23,247 nucleotides of DNA from the NCBI GenBank assembly GCA_013140465.1, contig JABFST010000221.1:1-23247 (forward strand). The letters are read 5' to 3'. The position numbers were made by a program, and so were the translations under genes. Under the pieces are notes generated by a model. The model had not been told where the DNA came from. It searched no databases and saw nothing but the letters and a program-made list of their open reading frames with translations. The DNA comes from Methylococcaceae bacterium. Lineage in GTDB: Bacteria > Pseudomonadota > Gammaproteobacteria > Methylococcales > Methylomonadaceae. Positions 15,933-22,421 of this stretch are shown here, in pieces. Each line of letters opens with the position of its first letter. The stretch's first letter is position 1.

Positions 15933-18900
15933 TCAATAATCCTTTTGGTTTTTCACTAATTCCAAAACCTTATAAACGGCTTCCTCTTCGTTAATCCCGT
16001 GCGTCAGCAACACTTTCTCAATGGCCTTGCGCACCATTTTTTGCTTGATGGCCTTATCGCGCCAATCATCCGGTTTGCTTAAGCGGATATGCTGGTCCAA
16101 ATCATTGGCTAAAGCTTCATTGCTGTTCAAATTGTCGTACAACGCCCGTTTGGCGGGGCTGTCCAAAGACTCAGGATACTGCTGGCTAGCGTTCGGTTTA
16201 ATAACTTTTCCGGCCAGTTCTATGACTTCCTGCAAATACTTTTCATAGTCCGACGTGGCTTCCTTGCGCAATTTAATGAGTTCATCCAGTAACGCGCTCA
16301 TCTTGGCGTAATACATCGGATTGGTCGGGCTTTCCTCAATAATGACTTTACGCAAATTGTTTTCAATGGTTTCCGACATCGCTTCATTATTGTCGCGGAT
16401 GCCTTTGGGTAGTTGGTCTAAAGCGGGCTGGCCCTGTTCCGCCAATAACTCCACCAACCCCAACTCATTAAAATTAGCCAGTACGCGGCTTTCTTCTGCG
16501 CCGATATAGCTGTCCAACAAATGGCGCATCGCGGGTTCGTATTGCTTTAAGTCGATATAATCGCCGCTGGCAATTTTTATTTCCTGGCGTAACTGCTCAA
16601 AATGAGTGACTTCTTGTTTTATTTGCGCGGCTTGCCCAGCCGAATATCCTGCCTTAAGCATTTCATCGGCGATATTGGCATAAGCGCGGAGCAAAGCCAC
16701 GGTTAATTTATACAACGCCACGCGGCGCGGTTCGGTTGCTTTTACTTTCGTATCGCTGCCACAAAAATAATGGAGATACGCCATTTGGTCTTTGGGTGGC
16801 TCGACTTGTTCGCATAACGCCCTTACCGCTTCCAAGGCATCGTTCAAAGCTTCCTTGCCTTTTTGCAAGCGGTCTTTCAACAAACCTTGCACGTCTTGCT
16901 CTTCATAACCTGCCAACGCGCCAGCGGTGTAATTGCCATAGGCGGTTTTCAGGCTTTCAAACAAATCCATATAATCAATGATGTAGCCATAATCCTTATC
17001 ATCACCATCCAAACGGTTGACGCGGCACACCGCCTGAAACAAACCGTGGTCTTGCAAACGCTTGTCGATGTACAAATAAGTGGCGGATGGCGCATCGAAA
17101 CCCGTCAATAGCTTGTTGACGACAATCAGCAACTTCATTTGCGCGGGGTGCTCAACAAAAGCCTCTTTCACTTCCTGTTCAAATTGCTCGATTTTTTTAA
17201 TGGCTTCCTCTGCGGGTATCTGGAAATAATCCGCCAGCATTTTTTGATAAATCTCAAACCGCTTTAATTTTTCGGTATAGCCTTCGCCTGTTGCCTCACC
17301 TCTTATATCGGCATGATTAGGCACAAACGAGGTGACAATCGCGCACTGTTTAAAACCCGCATTTTGGAACAACTCATAATAACGGCAAGCGTTATAAATA
17401 CTGTCCGAAACCAACAGGGCATTGCCGCGCCCATTTTGCAGCCGTTCCTTTTTTGCCATGTCCATCATAATATCCATGACAATTTTCTCCAGCCGCGATT
17501 TGCAACTGAACAGCTTTTTCAGCGTTCCCCATTTTTGTTTCAGCTCGGTTTTGGCGTGATCCGTCAAGCCTTGGGTTTTTAACTCAAACCATTCATCTAT
17601 TTTTGCCGATGACGTTAGATTTTGCTCCACATCCCTAGCTTCATAACGCAAATCCAGCACCACCTTATCCTTGACCGCCTCATCAAATTTATAGGTGTGG
17701 ATATACTTGCCAAACACCTTGCCGCTATGGGTTTGGTCTTTTTTCAATAACGGCGTACCTGTAAAACCGATAAACAGCGCGTGCGGCAAAAAGTGCTTCA
17801 TCGCCTCGTGCAATTTGCCCGATTGGGTGCGATGGCATTCATCCACAAACACCAACCAATCACCTTTGGCCTTAAAATTCGTCGGCAAATGTCGTTGCAA
17901 GTCAGACACATAAGCATCGACATCGCCCTCGTCTTTGCCGCCAAACTTATGCACCAAAGAACACAACAGCCAAGGCGCGGTGTCGTTTAACTGCGCCAAC
18001 AAATCCTTGCCGCTTTGGGTGCGGTAAATGTGTTCATCTACGCCGGCATAGACTTTCTCGATTTGCTCGTCCAATTCCTCGCGGTCAGTCATCACCAACA
18101 CCCGCGCATTCGGGTTAAACTCCCTAATCCATTTGGCCAACCACACCATCGTTAAACTTTTACCGCTGCCTTGCGTGTGCCAAATAATGCCGCCTTCGCG
18201 CCGCTTGATAAAATCCTGCGCCGCCTTTACGCCAAAATATTGGTTAGCACGGCACAGCTTTTTGGTGCCACGGTCAAACACCACAAAATCGTGCATCAGC
18301 TCCAGCCAACGCGCTTTGTTCAACAACTCAATCAGGTTTTTATCTAAGTTGCAGCGGTAGTACGCGGCTTGTTCGCGGATGCCGTGGGTCAGTTGCAACA
18401 AAAAAGCATCGCTTTTGTTTACATCCGGCTGCACTTCCTGCCATTGCAGAAAATACTTTTCCTGGGTTTCTATCGTACCGTAAGCCACGCCTTCAATAGC
18501 TTGCCCCGCCATAATGAATTGGATAGTGGCAAAAAACGGCTTGATGAACATATCCTGCTGATTGTCCAGATTTTGGCGTATGCCTTCCGACACTGACACC
18601 GTGCTGCGTTTAAGCTCCAACACGCCCAAGGCAATGCCGTTCACATACAAAACAATATCAGGGCGTTTGTTGTACACGCCTTTAACCGTCACTTCCTCAG
18701 CAAAAGCAAAATCATTCGCCAGCGGGTTTTGCCAATCAATCAGGCTAATAGTTTGCTCGTGCTGCCCAACCTCGGATTGCACGTTTACGCCATAACGCAA
18801 CAAGGAATAGACTTGCTTATTGACCAAATACAGCGATTTGCTTTGGTCAGTAGCGGCTTGGGTCAGTGCAAACACAGCCTTGCCGATTAAATCTTGGCTG

Positions 18901-19064
18901 ATGCCGCGACTTGCCAACCAGGCATTTAAAATATCCGGCTCAATGTTGCTATTGTTTTCCCTATACTGCCAATTGCCCAAATACCGATAGCCTAGCTGGT
19001 CTTGCAGCAGTCTTACGATGCGGTTTTGGGTTTGGCGTTCGCGTTGGCCTATCGTCAGTCGCAT
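15933..19064 (-). CDS. hsdR: Type I restriction enzyme, R (motor/nuclease) subunit
   Basis: A full-length 1043-residue HsdR. The nuclease domain has D136, then E150-L-K152 (PD-(D/E)XK), followed by a Q-N-L-D-N-Q segment at 164-169. The superfamily 2 motor has Walker A G-S-G-K-S at 299-303, D-E-C-H at 408-411, T-G-T-P at 435-438, and the motif VI region Q-A-V-C-R-V-N-R-L in the second RecA domain. The C-terminal third is helical and would dock on HsdM. It translocates and cuts unmethylated foreign DNA in the R2M2S1 complex. A strong AGGAG site lies 9 bases before the ATG, inside the tail of a small remnant reading frame. No frameshift or stop is seen, so restriction is probably intact if hsdM is. 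Confidence 0.95.
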   Translation of the reverse strand: MRLTIGQRERQTQNRIVRLLQDQLGYRYLGNWQYRENNSNIEPDILNAWLASRGISQDLIGKAVFALTQAATDQSKSLYLVNKQVYSLLRYGVNVQSEVGQHEQTISLIDWQNPLANDFAFAEEVTVKGVYNKRPDIVLYVNGIALGVLELKRSTVSVSEGIRQNLDNQQDMFIKPFFATIQFIMAGQAIEGVAYGTIETQEKYFLQWQEVQPDVNKSDAFLLQLTHGIREQAAYYRCNLDKNLIELLNKARWLELMHDFVVFDRGTKKLCRANQYFGVKAAQDFIKRREGGIIWHTQGSGKSLTMVWLAKWIREFNPNARVLVMTDREELDEQIEKVYAGVDEHIYRTQSGKDLLAQLNDTAPWLLCSLVHKFGGKDEGDVDAYVSDLQRHLPTNFKAKGDWLVFVDECHRTQSGKLHEAMKHFLPHALFIGFTGTPLLKKDQTHSGKVFGKYIHTYKFDEAVKDKVVLDLRYEARDVEQNLTSSAKIDEWFELKTQGLTDHAKTELKQKWGTLKKLFSCKSRLEKIVMDIMMDMAKKERLQNGRGNALLVSDSIYNACRYYELFQNAGFKQCAIVTSFVPNHADIRGEATGEGYTEKLKRFEIYQKMLADYFQIPAEEAIKKIEQFEQEVKEAFVEHPAQMKLLIVVNKLLTGFDAPSATYLYIDKRLQDHGLFQAVCRVNRLDGDDKDYGYIIDYMDLFESLKTAYGNYTAGALAGYEEQDVQGLLKDRLQKGKEALNDALEAVRALCEQVEPPKDQMAYLHYFCGSDTKVKATEPRRVALYKLTVALLRAYANIADEMLKAGYSAGQAAQIKQEVTHFEQLRQEIKIASGDYIDLKQYEPAMRHLLDSYIGAEESRVLANFNELGLVELLAEQGQPALDQLPKGIRDNNEAMSETIENNLRKVIIEESPTNPMYYAKMSALLDELIKLRKEATSDYEKYLQEVIELAGKVIKPNASQQYPESLDSPAKRALYDNLNSNEALANDLDQHIRLSKPDDWRDKAIKQKMVRKAIEKVLLTHGINEEEAVYKVLELVKNQKDY

Positions 19065-19070
19065 TTTTAT

Positions 19071-19163
19071 TCTCCTAAAATCATGCGTTCAACTTGTTGC
19101 CTGGCATGTTTCCAATTCGGCTTGGGCGTAACCCTGTTTGCAATAACTATGTTGTCCAGTTTT
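19071..19163 (-). pseudogene. Small C-terminal gene remnant before hsdR
   Basis: On the minus strand, a reading frame overlapping the 3' end of vapC encodes P-N-W-K-H-A-R-Q-Q-V-E-R-M-I-L-G-E and then stops; its last codons contain the hsdR ribosome site. A similar tail, A-K-E-P-V-E-Q-M-I-L-G-D, precedes the vapB start at 19784. The paired occurrence suggests leftovers of the same small gene family, perhaps an antitoxin. No full-length copy is present. Confidence 0.4.
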
Positions 19164-19545
19164 CAACTTTTAACTGCACAATCCTATCGAAATGTTTCAC
19201 GTTATTGGTGACTAGCGTTAAATCATTCGCTAACGTAATAGCCGCTATCATAATGTCCGCGTCCATGATGATATTACCTTGCTGTTTTAAATCGGCTTTT
19301 ATTTTTCCAAATAACCGCGCGGCATCGGCATCAAAAGCAACTAAGGCCAATTTTTGCTTAACTATTTCAATGGCATTTAAGTTTTTCTCGACTTGCTCCG
19401 AATTATAAGCACCAAAATACAATTCAGCGTGTGAAATAACGGAATAACCGAGTTGCGCCTAGCCAACAGACAAGGCCATTTCCTCCACCTTCTTATTGCC
19501 TTTCAGCCAAAAAATCAGCGTATCCGTATCGAGCAGATATTTCAT
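19147..19545 (-). pseudogene. vapC: PIN-domain toxin VapC with in-frame TAG
   Basis: Reading from the ATG at 19545 gives 132 codons of a typical VapC, apart from TAG at codon 29 (19459-19461). Before the stop are M-K-Y-L-L-D6-T-D8; after it, in the same frame, come S-H-A-E41-L-Y, the acidic cluster D-A-D-I near 95-98, and a normal end. All catalytic acidic residues survive, and no bases are lost. VapC proteins are RNases neutralised by VapB. The start overlaps the antitoxin stop as ATGA, the classic antitoxin-first arrangement. TAG ends other genes here (UPF0182, and vapC itself), so readthrough as a sense codon is unlikely. The toxin is probably dead or made only by rare readthrough. Confidence 0.85.
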
Positions 19546-19784
19546 AAATAAACATCCCTGGATTCCGTTCGGGTGCTGATGATGTCTTGCACAATGTCTT
19601 CAGCGGCGCGTGAATCCTGCCAGATGCCGCATAAACCGGACTGGTCGTTGGCGGCATTGGCAAGCGGTCCGTTAATGCCTTCTTCTGCGGCAATGCGGTT
19701 AATTAACCATTGCGCCAAACGTAATTTATCAACATGGTTGAGCTGGCTAATGAGTGGGATAAATTCATCATAAGTGGTTTGCAT
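19542..19784 (-). CDS. vapB: VapB-type antitoxin
   Basis: An 80-residue acidic protein with the layout of the short antitoxins paired with VapC: a helical N-terminal part (Y-D-E-F-I-P-L-I-S-Q-L), a variable linker, and a C-terminal toxin-binding tail beginning L-C-G-I-W-Q-D-S-R and continuing I-V-Q-D-I-I. It overlaps the vapC start by 4 bases. AGGAG lies 8 bases before the ATG in a leader that resembles the hsdR leader. Since its toxin carries a nonsense codon, it may now serve only as a repressor, or may be drifting. Confidence 0.8.
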   Translation of the reverse strand: MQTTYDEFIPLISQLNHVDKLRLAQWLINRIAAEEGINGPLANAANDQSGLCGIWQDSRAAEDIVQDIISTRTESRDVYL

Positions 19785-19900
19785 GGTCAGTCTCCTAAAA
19801 TCATCTGTTCAACGGGTTCTTTGGCTTGTCCCTAAAGTTTGCTGTTTCCAATTAATGCGGCATAACGCAATGCGTGGAGCTTGGGAACGAGCGTCAGAAA
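19785..19900 (-). other. Gap with degenerate leader and REP-like scrap
   Basis: From 19791 to about 19828 the sequence matches the hsdR leader (19071 onward); the first 14 bases are identical and similarity then falls. At about 19870-19895 it contains GGAGCTTGGGAACGAGCG, a half of an intergenic palindrome type I have seen in related bacteria. No complete gene is visible. The gap probably marks an old insertion that removed a gene, possibly the toxin of the UPF0175 antitoxin upstream. Confidence 0.45.
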
Positions 19901-20230
19901 TTAATCGGCTATCGGCCCTACCAAATCGCCCAAGGTTTGGCCTTTGCCAGCAATGTCGGGGTGCGGTTTACGGTGACGGGTTAGGGCGACTTCGCGCTGA
20001 AAATCATCTTCCGTGTCATCCAATAATACCGCGCCTGCTTCCATTGCCAGCGTTAAAAACCTGACGCATTCCATCCCCAGCCAACTCGCCGCCGTGCCGG
20101 AGGTGATTTTATGTTCTTTAAACAAATACAAGGCGGTTTGTAATTTCATTAATTCAGCAAACTGCCCGGCATCGGCATGGAGGCTTAACAGCACTTCTTG
20201 CGGGCATTCGATTTGGATAGTGTTTTGCAT
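19901..20230 (-). CDS. UPF0175-type antitoxin with unusual C-terminal tail
   Basis: A 109-residue protein. Residues about 8-82 match the UPF0175 pattern: Q-E-V-L-L-S-L, then A-L-Y-L-F-K-E-H-K-I-T-S-G-T-A-A-S-W-L-G-M as a small helix-turn-helix, then E-A-G-A-V-L-L-D-D-T-E-D-D-F. Members are usually antitoxins next to a DUF3368 PIN toxin. After residue 82 comes a basic tail R-H-R-K-P-H-P-D-I-A-G-K-G that is not part of UPF0175 and resembles the end of another antitoxin class. No toxin follows; instead there is a degenerate gap. AAAGG lies 7 bases before the ATG, and the gene starts 10 bases after hsdS, so it is read with the restriction genes. It may be an orphan antitoxin or a fusion. Confidence 0.65.
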   Translation of the reverse strand: MQNTIQIECPQEVLLSLHADAGQFAELMKLQTALYLFKEHKITSGTAASWLGMECVRFLTLAMEAGAVLLDDTEDDFQREVALTRHRKPHPDIAGKGQTLGDLVGPIAD

Positions 20231-20240
20231 AAACAGCCTT

Positions 20241-21470
20241 TTAGTTTGAGTTGGGTTTGACCAAGCGCGTTTTGCCTGTCAACAAGGTTTGCATCATGCC
20301 TTGCTTGAGCATCCGGTATTTTGCCAGTTTTTGTTCTAGGGCTTGCAGTTCGGTGTCCATGTTGGTGAGGATTTGGGCGATTTGGGTTTGTTCAGGTTTT
20401 TTAGGCACTTTTACATCAATATCGGATAAATCTTTTCCATTTATTGATGGTAAAGCAGTAGTATTGGCATAAAGACTTATTTTCATGCTGTGAAATAAGA
20501 AATAAATAAATCTTAAATCGTTTGTATGAATGTCTACCACGAACCCCATCATATTGTTGTCAATACAGCTAACCATAGATAATATTTTTTTTCTTTCTAA
20601 AAATATTGCTGCTCCAATTTTGGCAAATACTATCGTATTTGAAGGAAAACAATGCGCTCCAATATCATTTACAATTTTCTCGGAAATCCAGTTATTGGAA
20701 TTAGTCATGAAAATTTCATTACCCAACAAATTCATATCAGAAACTTTGTAAAAAGGGACTTGTTGGTTTTTTTCGCCTTGTGCTTTGGTTGGGAATCCAT
20801 TTCCACCTTTAAAAGAACCAATCCAACCTAATTTCTTTGTATCCCAGTCCGCTTTCGGTTTCAGCAACGCCTGCATTACCCCTTGCTTGATGTTGCGCTT
20901 TTTGGCGATGAGTTGCTCCAATTGGGTGATGAGCTGGTCGGCATCGTTTAAGGCGGTGGCTATAGCGGTTTGTTCGGTTTTGGTCGGTGGAAATGTAATT
21001 GATATTTCGCCAAAATCGGTTTTATTAATTATTGGTACAGCAGTCTCTCCAGCCATTTTTTTAATCCTATCCGAAAATAGATTTAAAAAGTAATAGAGAT
21101 AGTCGCTATCAAAAAAATCATTTGGGAAAATGGCATTTATTTGCTGGTTGGAAGTTAATTCTTTATCAGATATTCCGCATTTTCCAATTGTTGAACCTAT
21201 ACATGTAAAAAGGATGGTGTTTTTTGGATATTTTCTTGAAATATTAAAGCCTTTACTTGAAAGTTTTTTTTGTGTGTTTCTAATGGTCTTTTCTGTTCCT
21301 AAATCGGCTGGAGTTACAAATAAGTAATCATGCCCGTAGTTATTTAAATCATTAGTTGGTGGAGTATTGCCAGTGCAGATTTCAGCAAAACTAGATATTT
21401 TTTTTGCAAACCAATCACTCGGAATAACCCCCACTTCCGTTTGTTTGTAACCTGCTTTTAATTCCATCAT
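20241..21470 (-). CDS. hsdS: Type I restriction-modification specificity subunit
   Basis: A 409-residue HsdS with two target recognition domains, about residues 15-160 and 205-355. Each is followed by a long helical conserved region: E-Q-T-A-I-A-T-A-L-N-D-A-D-Q-L-I near 166-181 and E-Q-T-Q-I-A-Q-I-L near 358-366, each ending K-Q-G-V/M-M-Q-A/T-L-L. HsdS chooses the bipartite DNA site and holds two HsdM subunits. Recognition domain stretches 20990-21428 and 20405-20858 are richer in A and T than the helical regions, as expected for domains exchanged between strains. The stop of the PIN toxin overlaps the first ATG as TAATG; a second ATG at 21467 is better spaced from the AGGA site, so the true start may be there. 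No frameshift is seen. Confidence 0.93.
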   Translation of the reverse strand: MMELKAGYKQTEVGVIPSDWFAKKISSFAEICTGNTPPTNDLNNYGHDYLFVTPADLGTEKTIRNTQKKLSSKGFNISRKYPKNTILFTCIGSTIGKCGISDKELTSNQQINAIFPNDFFDSDYLYYFLNLFSDRIKKMAGETAVPIINKTDFGEISITFPPTKTEQTAIATALNDADQLITQLEQLIAKKRNIKQGVMQALLKPKADWDTKKLGWIGSFKGGNGFPTKAQGEKNQQVPFYKVSDMNLLGNEIFMTNSNNWISEKIVNDIGAHCFPSNTIVFAKIGAAIFLERKKILSMVSCIDNNMMGFVVDIHTNDLRFIYFLFHSMKISLYANTTALPSINGKDLSDIDVKVPKKPEQTQIAQILTNMDTELQALEQKLAKYRMLKQGMMQTLLTGKTRLVKPNSN

Positions 21471-21871
21471 TATCCTATAAATACTTTAAACTGACTCACT
21501 GACATAATTTGTGTCGGAACTAACGCCTGCGCTTCACTGAAATCTCTATCGCCAGTGATAAAAATATCCGCACTACTTGCTATCGCACATTCTAAAAACC
21601 TGGCATCTTTCACATCACGCGGAAAATTAACGGCTATGTGAGGAGTTACCAAAACAAGTTCTTCATCAAATAACTGAAACCAGCGATTAATTATATCTGG
21701 CGGTAATTTAAATTTCTTGCGTTGTAAAACATCCTTATATTCCAGCACAATATCATCGCTGGCTATCCAGTCAATAAAAGGCTGTGCAATAATCCACATA
21801 ATCATTTGTTCTGGAATGTTATCGCGGATAATCGCAGAAACGACTATATTAGTATCAACAATAACTTTCAT
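21470..21871 (-). CDS. PIN-domain toxin (COG1569-type)
   Basis: A 133-residue PIN RNase-fold protein: D6 in V-I-V-D-T-N, E44 in V-L-E-Y, then D86-V-K-D89-A-R-F-L-E and T-G-D-R-D108-110. These acidic residues form the metal site. The pattern is that of the putative toxin component family related to COG1569, distinct from the VapC near hsdR. The start overlaps the antitoxin gene as ATGA and the stop overlaps hsdS as TAATG, placing it squarely within the operon. It is intact, so it may be active when free of its antitoxin. Confidence 0.87.
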   Translation of the reverse strand: MKVIVDTNIVVSAIIRDNIPEQMIMWIIAQPFIDWIASDDIVLEYKDVLQRKKFKLPPDIINRWFQLFDEELVLVTPHIAVNFPRDVKDARFLECAIASSADIFITGDRDFSEAQALVPTQIMSVSQFKVFIG

Positions 21872-22107
21872 AAATCGGCTCGATAAGCCTCTATTTCTGC
21901 ATCAATATTCGCTTCGGTAATACCTTGTATTTCTGGCAAGGCTTGCGTTTCTTTAAATAAAGTTCGCCATTTATTTAGTCTTTCTGTCATATCCATTTCA
22001 CTCATGACAAACACAATTACTTTTTCACCTGTTTTAAAAGGTAAGTCAGATAAACTAAAACTGTGGCTGTTGTCTATCACCAGCTCTTTTTTTAATACGG
22101 TTTGCAT
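21868..22107 (-). CDS. Antitoxin paired with the PIN toxin
   Basis: A 79-residue acidic protein. The N-terminal half is beta-rich (L-V-I-D-N-S, E-K-V-I-V-F-V-M) and would bind DNA or dimerise. The C-terminal tail, with I-T-E-A-N-I-D-A-E-I-E-A-Y-R, is typical of antitoxins that wrap around COG1569-type PIN toxins. It overlaps the toxin gene by 4 bases, with AGAGGAC as ribosome site. A 12-base inverted repeat lies 43 bases upstream and may be its operator. Confidence 0.8.
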   Translation of the reverse strand: MQTVLKKELVIDNSHSFSLSDLPFKTGEKVIVFVMSEMDMTERLNKWRTLFKETQALPEIQGITEANIDAEIEAYRADL

Positions 22108-22149
22108 TATCTTGTCCTCTTTATTAATGATGGAGTGTTATTGACTATT

Positions 22150-22179
22150 GTGTATAGAAAACGCCATTTTTCTATACAC
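22150..22179. promoter_or_regulatory. Palindrome upstream of the antitoxin (operator candidate)
   Basis: GTGTATAGAAAA at 22150-22161 is the perfect reverse complement of 22168-22179, with a six-base centre. It lies in the 98-base gap between the wHTH gene and the antitoxin start and contains TATA-like stretches. It may be the operator of the toxin-antitoxin genes, or a terminator for the wHTH gene. Confidence 0.55.
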
Positions 22180-22205
22180 GTTTTTTGAATAGCTATAGAT
22201 TTTCG

Positions 22206-22421
22206 TCATTTTTGATGCACGTTGCTAAGTCGCTCATAAAGATCGGTGTTGATGTAATAGTTCTCGCGCCCTATCTTACGCTTCACCAGTAACTCAATAC
22301 GAATCAACTCATCCAGATAACGGGTTGCGGTGATCCGACTCACATCAAGCTCTGACATGATAAAATCAATCAAGGATACTCTCATTGGGAATGCTAGCGG
22401 CAATGGTTTGATGGGGGTCAT
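22206..22421 (-). CDS. Winged-helix fragment resembling Fic protein C-terminus
   Basis: A 71-residue protein with a helix-turn-helix S-E-L-D-V-S-R-I-T-A-T-R-Y-L-D-E-L at about 23-39, then a wing K-R-K-I-G-R-E-N-Y-Y-I-N near 47-58 and a short end. Exactly this module closes many Fic-family AMP-transferases, where it follows the catalytic H-x-F-x-D/E-G-N-G-R region; that region is absent here. Fic genes are common between hsdM and hsdS. The likeliest history is a deletion that removed the Fic catalytic part and left the wHTH. Still, the ATG overlaps the hsdM stop as ATGA, so it can be translated and may act as a small regulator. Confidence 0.65.
   Translation of the reverse strand: MTPIKPLPLAFPMRVSLIDFIMSELDVSRITATRYLDELIRIELLVKRKIGRENYYINTDLYERLSNVHQK

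Noticed and set aside
15455..15994. 179-residue plus-strand frame over the metalloprotease gene
   Set aside because: Antisense shadow of a gene with an intact zinc motif; no independent support.
19459..19461. TAG in vapC read as a sense codon (recoding)
   Set aside because: TAG ends the UPF0182 gene and vapC itself here, and no recoding signal is visible.
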